Positions 37,678 through 47,787 are shown, counted from the first letter of the stretch. The stretch: DNA of 64,000 nt from Streptomyces aquilus (GCF_003955715.1 NZ_CP034463.1:3596001-3660000); one strand, 5' to 3'. The notes: generated by a model from the letters alone, not told the origin. Translations and numbers: made by a program.

Positions 37678-38037
37678 TCACGGCCGGTCCAGGCGCAACC
37701 GCTCCGCCCGCGGCAGACCGGCCACCACCAGGTCGTAGGAGTCCTCGATCAGCTCCCGCACGAGCTGGTCGGGCAACTCCCCGTCGACCGTCACGGTGTT
37801 CCAGTGCCGCTTGTTCATGTGGTAGCCGGGGATGATCAGGCCGGGGTGGTCGGCGCGCAGCCGGACCGCGTCCTCCGGGTCGCACTTGAGGTTGACCGTC
37901 AGGGGGCGGTTGTCCAGCCAGGACAGGGCGAACATCTTGCCCAGCACCTTGAAGACCGAGATCTCCGGCGAGAAGGGGAAGTCCTCCACGGCCGCGTTGA
38001 AGGACAGACAGAGGGCGCGCAGCTCCTGCGGGGTCAC
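37678..38037 (-). CDS. MmcQ/YjbR-family protein
   Basis: 119 residues from GTG 38037, overlapping the stop of the CNNM gene as GTGA. It has the YjbR pattern: an N-terminal helix (ELRALCLSFNAAVEDFPF), KMFALSWLDNRPLTVNLKCD, and HMNKRHWNTVTVDGELPDQ near the C-terminus. These small cytoplasmic proteins have a double-wing DNA-binding-like fold; the function is not established. Translational coupling to the CNNM gene suggests co-regulation with ybeY and phoH-like. Confidence 0.82.
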   Translation of the reverse strand: MTPQELRALCLSFNAAVEDFPFSPEISVFKVLGKMFALSWLDNRPLTVNLKCDPEDAVRLRADHPGLIIPGYHMNKRHWNTVTVDGELPDQLVRELIEDSYDLVVAGLPRAERLRLDRP

Positions 38038-39323
38038 TCGTCCTCCTTGGACACTTCCACGGGCTCCACCAGCACGGTCACGATCTTGTTCCGCCGGCCG
38101 GCCGCGGCCTCCGCCGTCAGCCGCAGGGCCCGCTCGTCGGGCAGGTCCACGACGGCCGAGGCGCCGGCGATCGGGACGCGCCCGAGGGCCTTCGCGAGGA
38201 GTCCGCCGACGGTCTCCACGTCCTCGTCGTCGTACTCGTCGAGGCCGTACAGCTCGCCCAGGTCGGTGATGTCGAGGCGGGCGGTGACCCGGTAGCGGTC
38301 GTCGCCCAGCTCCTTCACCGGCGGCAGCTCGCGGTCGTACTCGTCGGTGATCTCGCCGACGATCTCTTCCAGGATGTCCTCGATGGTGACGATGCCGGCG
38401 GTGCCGCCGTACTCGTCGATGACGACGGCGACGTGGTTGCGGTCGCGCTGCATCTCGCGCAGCAGGTCGCCGGCGTTCTTGGTGTCGGGCACGAACGCGG
38501 CGGGCCGCATGGCCGTGGAGACCAGCTCGCTCTCCGCGTCCCGGCTGATGTGCGTCTTGCGGACCAGGTCCTTCAGATACACGATGCCGACGATGTCGTC
38601 CTCGCTCTCCCCGGTCACCGGTATGCGGGAGAAACCGGAGCGCAGGGCGAGGGTGAGGGCCTGACGGATCGTCTTGTAGCGCTCGATGACGACGAGGTCG
38701 GTGCGCGGCACCATGACCTCCCGCACGAGGGTGTCGCCGAGCTCGAAGACGGAGTGCACCATGCGGCGCTCGTCGTCCTCGATGAGCGACTCCTTCTCGG
38801 CGAGGTCGACCAGCGCGCGCAGCTCCGCCTCGGAGGCGAAGGGGCCGCGGCGGAAGCCCTTGCCGGGGGTGAGCGCGTTGCCGATGAGGATCAGCAGGTT
38901 CGGGATCGGGCCCATGATCCGCGCGAGCGGCAGCAGGACGTACGCCGCCGCCGTCGCGGTGTTCAGCGGGTGCTGGCGGCCGATGGTGCGCGGGGAGACG
39001 CCGACGGCGACGTACGACACCAGGACCATGACGCCGATCGCGACGAGCAGGGCCTGGGTGGTGCCGTCGAACTCCTGGAGGCAGGCGTACGTGACCATGG
39101 CGGCCGCGGCCATCTCGCAGGCGACGCGGACCAGCAGCGCCACGTTGAGATAACGGGTCGGGTCGGCGGCGACCTGCGCGAGTTTGGCGCTGCCGCGCCG
39201 GCCGCCGCGGACGGCTTCCTCGGCGCGGAAGCTGGAGACGCGCGCGAGGCCCGCCTCCGCGCAGGCGGCGAGCCAGGCGACGACGACCAGGGCGATCGCG
39301 CCGGAGACGAGGGGAAGGCTCAT
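38034..39323 (-). CDS. CNNM/CorC-family membrane protein with CBS pair (hemolysin-like)
   Basis: 429 residues. A DUF21 membrane domain (residues 1-200; [20 protein letters not shown] and further helices) is followed by a CBS pair (about 215-335; [38 protein letters not shown]) and a CorC_HlyC C-terminal domain. Members are linked to magnesium or cobalt transport. Its start overlaps the ybeY stop as ATGA. The order phoH-like, ybeY, this gene is conserved in actinobacteria (family knowledge). Confidence 0.92.
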   Translation of the reverse strand: MSLPLVSGAIALVVVAWLAACAEAGLARVSSFRAEEAVRGGRRGSAKLAQVAADPTRYLNVALLVRVACEMAAAAMVTYACLQEFDGTTQALLVAIGVMVLVSYVAVGVSPRTIGRQHPLNTATAAAYVLLPLARIMGPIPNLLILIGNALTPGKGFRRGPFASEAELRALVDLAEKESLIEDDERRMVHSVFELGDTLVREVMVPRTDLVVIERYKTIRQALTLALRSGFSRIPVTGESEDDIVGIVYLKDLVRKTHISRDAESELVSTAMRPAAFVPDTKNAGDLLREMQRDRNHVAVVIDEYGGTAGIVTIEDILEEIVGEITDEYDRELPPVKELGDDRYRVTARLDITDLGELYGLDEYDDEDVETVGGLLAKALGRVPIAGASAVVDLPDERALRLTAEAAAGRRNKIVTVLVEPVEVSKEDE

Positions 39324-39817
39324 GACACGGTCGGGGCCGGCGACGGACCGGTCAGCCCCTTCTCCGCGCGCCAGCCATCGACGATGGCGGCCTGGAGGCC
39401 GAACATCTCGGCCTTCTCGTCCGGCTCCTCGTGGTCGTAGCCGAGCAGGTGCAGCACGCCATGGACGGTCAGGAGCTGGAGCTCCTCGTCCATGGAGTGC
39501 TGCGTGGGCGCGTCCTCCCCCTGTTTCTTGGCCACTTCGGGACAGAGCACGATGTCGCCGAGCAGCCCCTGCGGGGGCTCCTCGTCGTCCTTGCCGGGCG
39601 GCCGCAGCTCGTCCATCGGGAAGGACATGACATCGGTCGGCCCGGGCAGGTCCATCCACTGGATGTGCAGCTGCTCCATGGCGTCGGTGTCCACGACGAT
39701 CACCGAGAGCTCGGAGAGCGGGTGGATGCGCATCCGCGCGAGTGCGTAGCGGGCGATGTCGAGGATCGCCTGCTCGTCGACCTCGGTTCCGGACTCGTTG
39801 TTGACGTCGATCGACAT
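39320..39817 (-). CDS. ybeY: Endoribonuclease YbeY (16S rRNA maturation)
   Basis: 165 residues. The zinc site [14 protein letters not shown] with three His identifies YbeY, which takes part in 16S rRNA 3'-end maturation and ribosome quality control. The conserved DVMSFPMDE region is also present. It lies 13 bp after the phoH-like gene and overlaps the CNNM gene, so the three form an operon. The length is usual for actinobacteria. Confidence 0.95.
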   Translation of the reverse strand: MSIDVNNESGTEVDEQAILDIARYALARMRIHPLSELSVIVVDTDAMEQLHIQWMDLPGPTDVMSFPMDELRPPGKDDEEPPQGLLGDIVLCPEVAKKQGEDAPTQHSMDEELQLLTVHGVLHLLGYDHEEPDEKAEMFGLQAAIVDGWRAEKGLTGPSPAPTVS

Positions 39818-39830
39818 GGTGCTGCGGTGT

Positions 39831-40910
39831 CTACTTCCCCTTGTGCCCGGCCCTGCCCCGGCCGCCCTTGGTGTCCTTGTGGGTGCCGTTCTCGGTGCCG
39901 TGCGTGCTGTCGTACTTCTCGTACGCGTCGACGATACGGCCGACGAGCTTGTGCCGTACGACGTCCTGCGACGACAGGCGGGAGAAATGGACGTCGTCGA
40001 GGCCTTCGAGGATGTCCTGGACCTGACGCAGACCCGACTTGGTGCCGTTGGGCAGGTCGACCTGGGTCACGTCACCCGTGATCACGATCTTCGAGTCGAA
40101 GCCGAGGCGGGTGAGGAACATCTTCATCTGCTCGGGGGAGGTGTTCTGGGCCTCGTCGAGGATGATGAAGGCGTCGTTGAGCGTACGGCCGCGCATGTAC
40201 GCCAGGGGGGCGACCTCGATCGTGCCCGCGGCCATGAGGCGCGGGATGGAGTCGGGGTCGAGCATGTCGTGCAGCGCGTCGTACAGCGGGCGCAGGTAGG
40301 GGTCGATCTTCTCGTAGAGCGTGCCCGGCAGGAAGCCGAGGCGCTCGCCCGCCTCCACCGCGGGGCGGGTCAGGATGATGCGGTTGACCTGCTTGGACTG
40401 AAGGGCCTGCACCGCCTTGGCCATGGCGAGATAGGTCTTGCCGGTACCGGCGGGGCCGATGCCGAAGACGATCGTGTGCTTGTCGATCGCGTCGACGTAC
40501 CGCTTCTGGTTCAGGGTCTTGGGGCGGATCGTCCGGCCGCGCGAGGAGAGGATGTTCTGGGTGAGCACCTCGGCCGGGGTCTCCTGGCCGTCGTTGGTGC
40601 CGTTCTCGCTCGCTCTGAGCATCGCGATGGAGCGTTCCACTGCGTCCTCCGTCATCGGCTGTCCGGTGCGGAGCACCAGCATCATCTCGTCGAACAGGCG
40701 CTGGACGATGGCCACTTCGGCGGCGTCGCCGACCGCGCTGATCTCATTGCCCCGGACATGGATGTCGGCCGCCGGGAAGGCCTTCTCGATCACGCGCAGC
40801 AGGGAGTCGCCGGACCCCAGCACGGTCACCATGGGGTGCTGGGCGGGGACGGTGAACTGTGCTCTCGCCTGTCCCTGCGCGGGGGTGCGATCTGTGGGTG
40901 TCTGAGTCAT
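39831..40910 (-). CDS. PhoH-like ATPase
   Basis: 359 residues from ATG 40910. Walker A GPAGTGKT and Walker [10 protein letters not shown] lie in the PhoH domain (about 140-330), preceded by an N-terminal KH-like region, the layout of YbeZ/PhoL proteins that act with YbeY on RNA. The tail is basic and low-complexity ([12 protein letters not shown]). First gene of the phoH-like, ybeY, CNNM operon. The true start could differ, as the ribosome site is weak. Confidence 0.93.
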   Translation of the reverse strand: MTQTPTDRTPAQGQARAQFTVPAQHPMVTVLGSGDSLLRVIEKAFPAADIHVRGNEISAVGDAAEVAIVQRLFDEMMLVLRTGQPMTEDAVERSIAMLRASENGTNDGQETPAEVLTQNILSSRGRTIRPKTLNQKRYVDAIDKHTIVFGIGPAGTGKTYLAMAKAVQALQSKQVNRIILTRPAVEAGERLGFLPGTLYEKIDPYLRPLYDALHDMLDPDSIPRLMAAGTIEVAPLAYMRGRTLNDAFIILDEAQNTSPEQMKMFLTRLGFDSKIVITGDVTQVDLPNGTKSGLRQVQDILEGLDDVHFSRLSSQDVVRHKLVGRIVDAYEKYDSTHGTENGTHKDTKGGRGRAGHKGK

Positions 40911-41166
40911 GGGCCGGCTCTGTAGGCCTTGCTCGTCCTCCTCGAAACGACTCGCCCGCCACATGGGCGGCCTGGCGATTTCCAGGGTACGCCGGGGGAC
41001 TGACAACGCCGAAGGCCTTTTCCGCCCGCGGCGACCGGGGTGCGGGCGCCCTCGGTGCCGCGGTGAGCCCTGCATACGCCCCCCGCGCGCGTGGGGAGAA
41101 TGCGCGCCGACACCGCTCCGCGCGCACCGGGTTCTCGTCGCGCCAGTCCGGGAAAGCAGGTCGGCC

Positions 41167-41886
41167 GTGCTCTTGCGTCTGCCCACGTCCGTGTCCGAGG
41201 CACGCCAGTGCCTGTCCGAGGGGGCGATACCCGTCGGCGGAGCCACCCTCCAGTGGGCCGTCTGGCAGCGGGACGGCTTCCCCCGGCAGGCGATGAGCCT
41301 GCGCGAGGTGCCCGAGGCCAATGTGCTCGGCGCCGGGGAACTGGGGGCGGCGGTGCCGCTGCACCGGGTCGACGAGCGGGTGCCGGAGGTGCTGCACCGG
41401 GCGGCGGCCGGGGTCGGCACCGGTGCCGTGCGCAGGAGTGCCACGGTCGGCGGGAACATCGTCGGCAGCACCCTGCGCTGTCTGCTGCCCGCGGCCGTCG
41501 TGCTGGACGCGCGTGCGGTGGTGCTGGACACGGAGGGCCCCTACGAGACCGACCTCGCCGAGCTGACGGCGAAGCGTCCGCTGCTGCTGAGCCTGCGCTG
41601 GCGCACCCCGCTGGCGACCGCCTACCGCAAGCTGTCGGAGGCCCCCGGCGGCCCGCCCCCGCTGGTCGTCGCGACCGCCGTACACGCCCCCGCGGGCATC
41701 CGCCCCCTCCTGCGGATCGCCGTCCGCGACGGCTATGACGTGCTCGCGGAGAGCACGGAGTGCGACGGCGGCGCGGAGCCGGTGCTGGACGCGCTGGCCG
41801 GTACGGCGATCGGCGCGCTGCCGGCCGAGGCGCGCGAGGTGGTCCGGGACCAGGTGACGGAGCTGCTGGCCCGCACGGCCTCGTAG
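41167..41886 (+). CDS. FAD-binding domain protein (CoxM/molybdopterin dehydrogenase type)
   Basis: 239 residues from GTG 41167 (AGCAGG upstream). It has VGGATLQWAVW and VRRSATVGGNIVGS, the two FAD-contacting signatures of the CoxM-like subunit of molybdenum hydroxylases, and a C-terminal CO-dehydrogenase-flavoprotein-like segment. No large molybdenum subunit or iron-sulfur subunit gene is nearby, so it may work alone or with a distant partner. Its stop codon lies inside a palindrome shared with the convergent kinase gene. Confidence 0.78.
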   Translation: MLLRLPTSVSEARQCLSEGAIPVGGATLQWAVWQRDGFPRQAMSLREVPEANVLGAGELGAAVPLHRVDERVPEVLHRAAAGVGTGAVRRSATVGGNIVGSTLRCLLPAAVVLDARAVVLDTEGPYETDLAELTAKRPLLLSLRWRTPLATAYRKLSEAPGGPPPLVVATAVHAPAGIRPLLRIAVRDGYDVLAESTECDGGAEPVLDALAGTAIGALPAEAREVVRDQVTELLARTAS

Positions 41887-41904
41887 GGCCCCGCAGGCCC
41901 TACG
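41882..41904. terminator. Bidirectional terminator containing both stop codons
   Basis: CGTAGGGCC (41882-41890) and GGCCCTACG (41896-41904) pair perfectly around CCGCA. The TAG of the FAD-domain gene (41884-41886) and the TAG of the convergent PfkB gene (41902-41900) are the symmetric halves of the stem. Confidence 0.75.
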
Positions 41905-43066
41905 CCGACCGCCGGAACCCGATCGTCGGTACCGCTCGTCTCAGCGGCCACGGGCGGGCCTGCTCCGCCGGTACGAGCTCCGCCAGGAAGCCGTACCGCC
42001 GCAGGGCCGCGGGGTCCTGGCCCGGCAGTGACTGGACCTTGCGCCACCAGGCGCCGATCTCCGACCAGCCCGGTGCCGACAGGGAGCCGCCGAACTCCTG
42101 GACGGAGAGCGCGGCCGTCAGCCCGGCGAAGGCGAGCCGGTCGGCGAGCGGCCAGCCCGCCAGCGTGCCGGTGACGAACCCGGCGACGAAGACGTCACCG
42201 GCGCCGGTGGGATCGAGGGCCTCCACGGCGATGGCGGGCACCTCGGCGGACTCCCCGGTCCGCCGGTCGACCGCGTAGGCGCCCTCCGCGCCGAGGGTGA
42301 CCACGGCGAGCGGCACATGGTCGAGGAGGGCGTGGGCCGCCTCGCGCGGGCAGGAGGTGCGGGTGTAGCGCATGGCCTCCTCGGCGTTGGGCAGGAAGGC
42401 CTCGCAGTGTTCGAGGTCGACCAGGCCCGCCAGGTCCCAGGCGCCGGTGTCGTCCCAGCCGACGTCGGCGAAGACGCGGGTGCCCTTGCTCGCGGCCTGG
42501 GCGATCCAGGGGGCGCGCTTGCCCGGCACCAGCGAGGCGACGGCGGCACGCGCGCGTGGCGGGCAGTCCGGGGCGCCCTCTTGGATGATTGCCGCCTCCG
42601 GGGGCGGCTCGTGGCCGTGGGAGACCATCGTCCGCTCGCCCTCGTACGCCATGGAGACGGTGACCGGGGAGTGCCAGCCGGGGACGGTGCGTGACGGCGA
42701 GAGATCGATGCCCTCGCCCTGGGCCAGGGCGTCCCAGCAGTACTCGCCGTAGTGGTCGGAGCCGAAGGCGGCGGCGAGGGAGGTCCTCAGCCCCAGCCGG
42801 GCGAGTGCGGTGGCCATGTTGGCCACACCGCCTGGGCTCGACCCCATCCCGCGCGCCCAGGACTCGGTCCCGCGCACGGGTGCGGAGTCGAGCCCGGTGA
42901 AGATGATGTCGAGGAAGACGGTGCCGGTGAGATAGACGTCCCAAGGGGGGTCGTCGGGGGTGCGCAGCGCGGCGAGCGGGTCGACCTGGGCCTGACACGG
43001 CCCGGCCGCTCCTCGGTGCGACGGTCCCTTTCCGGTGGACGCGTTGGATGCGCTGGACGCGATCAC
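41900..43066 (-). CDS. PfkB-family carbohydrate kinase
   Basis: 388 residues from GTG 43066 (AGGGAG upstream), with an N-terminal extension of about 45 residues. The PfkB signature 1 is SPGGVANMATALARLG and signature 2 is DPTGAGDVFVAGFVTG, with the catalytic Asp in GAGD. It phosphorylates a sugar or sugar acid. Upstream on the same strand is a glucarate-dehydratase-like gene (107 bp gap), suggesting sugar-acid catabolism, though the substrate is unproved. Confidence 0.85.
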   Translation of the reverse strand: MIASSASNASTGKGPSHRGAAGPCQAQVDPLAALRTPDDPPWDVYLTGTVFLDIIFTGLDSAPVRGTESWARGMGSSPGGVANMATALARLGLRTSLAAAFGSDHYGEYCWDALAQGEGIDLSPSRTVPGWHSPVTVSMAYEGERTMVSHGHEPPPEAAIIQEGAPDCPPRARAAVASLVPGKRAPWIAQAASKGTRVFADVGWDDTGAWDLAGLVDLEHCEAFLPNAEEAMRYTRTSCPREAAHALLDHVPLAVVTLGAEGAYAVDRRTGESAEVPAIAVEALDPTGAGDVFVAGFVTGTLAGWPLADRLAFAGLTAALSVQEFGGSLSAPGWSEIGAWWRKVQSLPGQDPAALRRYGFLAELVPAEQARPWPLRRAVPTIGFRRSA

Positions 43067-43173
43067 GGGGCGCTCCCTGCGAGTGGTACGGATTCAGCCA
43101 GTCTGCACCACACCACTGACAACAGGGGTGTCAACACCGGCTCGCACCACGCGTCCCGCTCCCCCGCCCGGCA

Positions 43174-44463
43174 CTACCAGCGCGGCACCCCCGGCGTCAC
43201 CCACCCCGGCTCCGCGACCCGCATGGCCGCCGCGTCGTCCCGCTCCCGCAGTCCTCCGTCGTCGTCGACCCACCGCCGGTGCAGTGCCCGCAGCCGCTCC
43301 CGGTCGACCTCGACGCCCAGCCCCGGCGCGTCGGACACGGCCACCTTCCCGCCCTCGAACACCAACCGCTCCGTCAGCACGTCCTCCGTCTGCCACGGGT
43401 AGTGCGAGTCGCACGCGTGGTGCAGGTCGGGCACGGTGGCCGCCACCTGTGTCATCGCGGCCAGCGAGATCCCCAGGTGAGTGTTGGAGTGCATCGACAC
43501 CCCCACCCCGAACGTCCGGCAGATCGCGGCGAGTTGCTGCGTGTTGCGCAGGCCGCCCCAGTAGTGGTGATCGGACAGCACCACCTGCACGGCCCCCTTC
43601 GCGAACGCCTCCGCGATCTCCGCGAACGTCGTCACGCACATGTTCGTGGCGAGCGGCACCTCGGTCCCGGCGGCCACCTCGGCCATGGCGGCCGTACCGA
43701 GCGCGGGATCCTCCAGATACTCCAGGACGTCCCCGAGCTCCTCCGCCACCTTCAGCGAAGTGGCCACGGACCAGGCGCCGTTGGGATCGAGCCGCAGCGG
43801 ATGTCCGGGAAACGCCTCGGCGAGCGCCCGCACCGCGGCGATCTCCTCGTCCGGCGGGAACACCCCGCCCTTGAGCTTGAACGACGTGAACCCGTACCGC
43901 TCCTTGAACAGCCGGGCCTGCGCCACGACCCCGGCCGGATCGAGGGCGGCCCCCCAGTCGTCCTTCTCGGCGGCGACGCCCGCCGGATGGTCGGCCCACT
44001 TGTAGAACAGGTAGGCGCTGTACTCGACGGCGTCCCGCACCTTGCCCCCGAGCAGCGCGTGCACGGGCAGCCCCAGCGCCCTGCCGAGCGCGTCGAGACA
44101 GGCGACCTCGAACCCGGAGAGGACGGACAACCGCAGCTTGTCGGCGGTCTGCACACCGCGCAGCCCACCCACGTCGACCTGCCCGGAGACCCGTGCATCG
44201 GCCACGGCCACCTCGTCGGCGACCGCGAACAGGCCGTTCAGGTCGGACACCTGACGTCCGATCAGCTTCCGCGCGAACGGCCGTGCCAGCTCCAGGTACT
44301 TGGTGTCGCCGTACGTCTCCCCGAACCCCACCACCCCGCCGGCCGTCTCCACCTCGACGATCAGCCGGGGCGTGTACGGCTGGTGCACCCCTTGCGTGTT
44401 GAGCAGCGGCGGGTCCGCGACGAGGATCGGTGTCAGCCGTACGTCGGCGATCGTGAGATTCAC
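43174..44463 (-). CDS. Glucarate dehydratase-like enolase-superfamily enzyme
   Basis: 429 residues from GTG 44463 with GGAG upstream. Enolase-superfamily features: K-x-K in SFKLKGG, metal ligands in LRLDPNGAW, YLEDPALG and ATNMCV, and the His general base region SDHHYWGGL and MHSNTHLG. The N-terminal GLRGVQTADKL and overall length match glucarate dehydratases, which convert D-glucarate to 5-keto-4-deoxyglucarate. The divergent IclR gene and a palindrome between them indicate substrate-induced control. Confidence 0.88.
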   Translation of the reverse strand: MNLTIADVRLTPILVADPPLLNTQGVHQPYTPRLIVEVETAGGVVGFGETYGDTKYLELARPFARKLIGRQVSDLNGLFAVADEVAVADARVSGQVDVGGLRGVQTADKLRLSVLSGFEVACLDALGRALGLPVHALLGGKVRDAVEYSAYLFYKWADHPAGVAAEKDDWGAALDPAGVVAQARLFKERYGFTSFKLKGGVFPPDEEIAAVRALAEAFPGHPLRLDPNGAWSVATSLKVAEELGDVLEYLEDPALGTAAMAEVAAGTEVPLATNMCVTTFAEIAEAFAKGAVQVVLSDHHYWGGLRNTQQLAAICRTFGVGVSMHSNTHLGISLAAMTQVAATVPDLHHACDSHYPWQTEDVLTERLVFEGGKVAVSDAPGLGVEVDRERLRALHRRWVDDDGGLRERDDAAAMRVAEPGWVTPGVPRW

Positions 44464-44477
44464 TGCGTCATCTCCTC

Positions 44478-44496
44478 ATGTAGACGACATCCACAT
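44478..44496. promoter_or_regulatory. Palindrome between glucarate-dehydratase-like gene and IclR
   Basis: ATGTAGACG and CATCCACAT form an imperfect inverted repeat (7 of 9 paired) 15 bp upstream of the GTG at 44463. The A/T-rich sequence next to it (CATATAAAGAT) could be the -10 for the leftward gene. A likely IclR operator. Confidence 0.5.
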
Positions 44497-44566
44497 ATAA
44501 AGATGGAGGTTAGATACGCGGACAACAGCCGTCAACGGCGCCGTCCCGTCGGATTACGATCGGCGC

Positions 44567-45349
44567 ATGTCAGAGACAGGGGGCGTCCGCGAGGTGAAGT
44601 CGGCGGCGCGGACGGTCGAGCTGCTGGAACTCCTCGCGGCCCGTGGGGACCGCCCGGCGCGCCTCCAGGAGCTGGCCGACGCGCTCCAGGTCCCCCGCAG
44701 CTCGATGTACGCCCTCCTCCAGACCCTGATCTCGCGCGGCTGGGTCCGCACCGACGTCACCGGCTCCCTCTACGGCATCGGCATCCACGCCCTGCTGACC
44801 GGCACCAGCTACCTCGACTCCGACCCGCGCGTCCGGGTCGTACGGCCGTATCTCGACGAGGCGTCCGACGCGCTGGGCGAGACCATCCACATGGGCCGGC
44901 TCGACGGCCGGGACGTGGCCTATCTGGCGACCCGCGAGTCCCACGAGTACCTGCGCACGATCAGCCGCGTCGGCCGCCGCCTGCCGGCACACGCGGGCGC
45001 GCTGGGCAAGGCGCTGCTGGCGGAGCGAGCGGACGCGGAGCTACCGCAGGGGCCGTACGAGGCGCTGACCCCCAACTCGCACACCACCAGGGAATCCTTG
45101 CTGACGGACCTGGCGGAGACCCGCTCCCGCGGCTACTCGATCGACCACGAAGAAGGCGTCCTCGGCATCGTCGGCTTCGGCTTCGCCCTGCGCTACGACG
45201 CCCCCGCCCAGGACGCGATCAGCTGCTCGGTGCCGGTGGCCCGCCTGACACCGGGGCACGAGGAGCGGATCGTCACGGTGATGCGGGAGATCAGGGCGAA
45301 GATCGAGGCGGCGCCCCCTGGGAACGGAGCGGCGGCTCAGTGGCGGTGA
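44567..45349 (+). CDS. IclR-family transcriptional regulator
   Basis: 260 residues. The winged helix-turn-helix is at about 8-70 (SAARTVELLELLAARGDRP, LADALQVPRSSMYALLQTL), followed by the IclR effector domain (about 80-250) with the signature SRVGRRLPAHAGALGKALLA and DHEEGVLGIVGFGFALRYD. It is divergent from the glucarate-dehydratase-like gene, which it probably controls along with the kinase. Effector inferred to be a sugar acid. Confidence 0.92.
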   Translation: MSETGGVREVKSAARTVELLELLAARGDRPARLQELADALQVPRSSMYALLQTLISRGWVRTDVTGSLYGIGIHALLTGTSYLDSDPRVRVVRPYLDEASDALGETIHMGRLDGRDVAYLATRESHEYLRTISRVGRRLPAHAGALGKALLAERADAELPQGPYEALTPNSHTTRESLLTDLAETRSRGYSIDHEEGVLGIVGFGFALRYDAPAQDAISCSVPVARLTPGHEERIVTVMREIRAKIEAAPPGNGAAAQWR

Positions 45350-45527
45350 AGGCAGTGCTGCTACCCACCCTTCCCCACCCCAAACACGAAGTGCCCCACA
45401 TCACACCCCCCACTCTTCTTCTCGAACCGCGTGCTTGATACAAATTGCCCGCGCGTTCCTGTCCGTCGACGGTCGTCGCCCAACCCCCTTTTCTGAGCCG
45501 CTTCTTTCGCATGCCCTGGGAACGCCC

Positions 45528-46718
45528 GTGTCCGCCCGTCGCTCCACCCTGCCCTGGCCCCTCGTCGCCCTTTTCACGGCCGGGTACCTCGCCCCGTACC
45601 TCCTCCCGACCACCGTCGGCCGGCTGGACTCGGGGCTTCCGCTCTCCGCCACCGAGGCGGGCGCCGTCGGCAGCGCGCTGCTGCTGAGTTCGGCCTCGGC
45701 GGGCTTCCTGCTCGCCTCCCGCGTCGACCGGATCGGCCCGCGCCTCCTCGCCCGCACCGGCCTCGTCCTCGCCGTCCTCGGCTACGGCGGCGCCGCGCTC
45801 ACGCACACCGTGGGGGCCGTCATCGCGGGCGTGCTCATCGGCGGCTTCGGCTCGGGTACGGCGACGGCGGTGGCCGCCACCGGCATCGCCGCCCAGCCCG
45901 ACCCGCACCGCACCACCACGCTCGGCCTGCTCGGCGTCTCCGCACTCGCTGGCGCCGTCTATCTGACGGTCCCGCACCTCGGCCCGGGCCACGGCCAGCC
46001 GCTGGCGGCGATCGCCCTCACGGCGGCGGCGGTCTGGCCCCTGACCGCCCGCCTCTCACCGTCCACGGCACCCCACCGCACCCGGCAGCAGGCGAAGACG
46101 CCCCTCCCGCACCTGCGCGCCGGTCTGCTCCTCGCCGGCACCCTGCCGTGCTGGTCCCTCGCCCAGAACTCCCTGTGGGGCGTCAGCGGCCGCATCGGCC
46201 TCGACCAGGCCCACCTCACCGAGGCGACCGTCGGCGCGGTCTTCGCGATCGCCCTCGGCGCCGGTCTGCTCGGCGTCATCGGCGCGGGCGCACTCGGCCC
46301 CCGGCTCGGCAAGGCTCTGCCCATCGGCGCGGGCACGGCCCTGATCGCCGCCTGCATCGCGCTGAGCGCCTCCGCGACCGACCTCACGACGTTCGCGACC
46401 GGCGAGATCGCGTGGAACACGCTCTACCCGATCGTCCTGTCGTACGTCATCGGCCTGGCCGCCTCCCTGGACCCGAGGGGCCGCTGGGCGGTCCTGGTCG
46501 GCTCGGCATCGTCCCTGGGCACGGCGGCGGGCCCGTTGGCAGGCAGCCTGCTGTCGGCACAGGCGGGCTTCGAGGCCATGGGCTGGGTGCTGGCGGCGGG
46601 CTTGCTGGTGATCGCGGTGCCGATGACGGCGGTGGCGATGGGCGCGGGCAGGCGCTCCTTGCCGGTGGTGGAGATCCCGGTGGAGGCGCCGTCCTACGAC
46701 AAGGCAACAGCTGCGTAG
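45528..46718 (+). CDS. MFS transporter
   Basis: 396 residues from GTG 45528 (GGGAA upstream); the longer frame to 45435 runs through a promoter-like sequence (TTGATACAAAT). Twelve membrane segments with the MFS loop SRVDRIGPRLLARTGL after helix 2. It resembles drug/metabolite exporters (DHA-type), but substrate is unknown. It follows the IclR gene on the same strand with a 178-bp gap holding its probable promoter. Convergent with the deaminase gene; an intergenic repeat lies between. Confidence 0.8.
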   Translation: MSARRSTLPWPLVALFTAGYLAPYLLPTTVGRLDSGLPLSATEAGAVGSALLLSSASAGFLLASRVDRIGPRLLARTGLVLAVLGYGGAALTHTVGAVIAGVLIGGFGSGTATAVAATGIAAQPDPHRTTTLGLLGVSALAGAVYLTVPHLGPGHGQPLAAIALTAAAVWPLTARLSPSTAPHRTRQQAKTPLPHLRAGLLLAGTLPCWSLAQNSLWGVSGRIGLDQAHLTEATVGAVFAIALGAGLLGVIGAGALGPRLGKALPIGAGTALIAACIALSASATDLTTFATGEIAWNTLYPIVLSYVIGLAASLDPRGRWAVLVGSASSLGTAAGPLAGSLLSAQAGFEAMGWVLAAGLLVIAVPMTAVAMGAGRRSLPVVEIPVEAPSYDKATAA

Positions 46719-46727
46719 AGGGCCTTC

Positions 46728-46750
46728 AGGGGCGCGGGGAACTGCGCGAC
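46728..46750. repeat. Streptomyces intergenic repeat, copy 2
   Basis: Exact 23-bp match to 13553-13575, here between convergent genes, 9 bp past the MFS stop. The similarity weakens after it (AAGCCCCCACCGGGCCCGCAG follows instead). Both copies lie in gene 3' flanks. Confidence 0.65.
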
Positions 46751-46777
46751 AAGCCCCCACCGGGCCCGCAGCCAGAC

Positions 46778-47767
46778 TCAAAACCGATACGCATCCACCT
46801 CGGCGAGATACCGAGCCCTCCGCTCCTCATCATGCTCAAGAAAACTCGCCAGGAACGAGTTCCGAGCAAGCTCCCGCAACCGCTCCTCCCCCAGCCCCAA
46901 CGCGGAGCGCACCGCATCGAAGTTGTCCCCCGCATACCCCCCGAAATAGGCAGGGTCGTCAGAGTTCACGGTGCACAGCAACCCCGCATCCAACATCGCC
47001 GGAAGCGGATGATCCGCAAGCACATCAACCGTCCGCAGCCGCACATTCGACAGCGGACACAAGGTCAACGGAACCCGCTCCCGCACCAGCCGCTCCACCA
47101 GCGCCGGATCCTCCACGCACCGCAGCCCGTGGTCGATCCGCTCCACCCCGAGCACGTCCAGCGCCTCGGTGATGTACGCCGGCGGCCCCTCCTCGCCCGC
47201 ATGCGCCACCCGTCGCAGCCCGAGCGCGGCAGCCGCCTCGTACACCTCGCGGAACTTCACCGGCGGATGCCCGACCTCGGCGGAGTCGAGCCCGACGCCG
47301 ACGATCCGGTCGAGGTACGGCTTCGCGGCCTCCAGCGTCCGAAGGGCCGACCCGGCGGACTCGTCCCGCAGGAAGCACATGATCAGCTGCGTGGAGACAC
47401 CGTGCCGGGCCTCGCTCTCGCCGAGCGCCCGCCACAGCCCCTCCACCACCGTGCCCATGGCCACACCGCGCGCGATGTGCGCCTGTGGGTCGAAGAAGAT
47501 CTCCGCGTGCCGCACGCCCTGCGCGGCGGCGCGGGCGAGATAGGCGTTCGCCAGATCCTCGAAGTCGCGCTCGGTGCGGAGCACGGCCATGAGCTCGTAG
47601 TACAGGTTCAGGAAGGACTGGAGGTCCTCGAAGTCGTACGCCTTGCGCAGCTCATCGGTGTCCGCGTACGGCAGCTCGACGCCGTTGCGCGCGGCCAGCT
47701 CAAACGCCAGCTCGGGCTCCAGTGTGCCTTCGATGTGCAGGTGCAGTTCAGCTTTGGGGAGGGGCAT
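46778..47767 (-). CDS. Adenine/adenosine deaminase
   Basis: 329 residues from ATG 47767. Amidohydrolase motifs: AELHLHIEGTLEPE (two zinc His), VAHAGEEGPP (His and Glu), ERIDHGLRC and NSDDPAYFGG. The E-L-H-L-H-I-E-G and E-G-P-P-x-Y-I-x-E-A-L patterns fit the adenine-deaminase branch (Pseudomonas PA0148-like) better than true adenosine deaminase, from memory of that family. The reaction is purine-base or nucleoside deamination in salvage. Cytoplasmic; 20 bp from the RNase Z stop. Confidence 0.85.
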   Translation of the reverse strand: MPLPKAELHLHIEGTLEPELAFELAARNGVELPYADTDELRKAYDFEDLQSFLNLYYELMAVLRTERDFEDLANAYLARAAAQGVRHAEIFFDPQAHIARGVAMGTVVEGLWRALGESEARHGVSTQLIMCFLRDESAGSALRTLEAAKPYLDRIVGVGLDSAEVGHPPVKFREVYEAAAALGLRRVAHAGEEGPPAYITEALDVLGVERIDHGLRCVEDPALVERLVRERVPLTLCPLSNVRLRTVDVLADHPLPAMLDAGLLCTVNSDDPAYFGGYAGDNFDAVRSALGLGEERLRELARNSFLASFLEHDEERRARYLAEVDAYRF

Positions 47768-47787
47768 CAAAGCATCGTACGGCCGCT

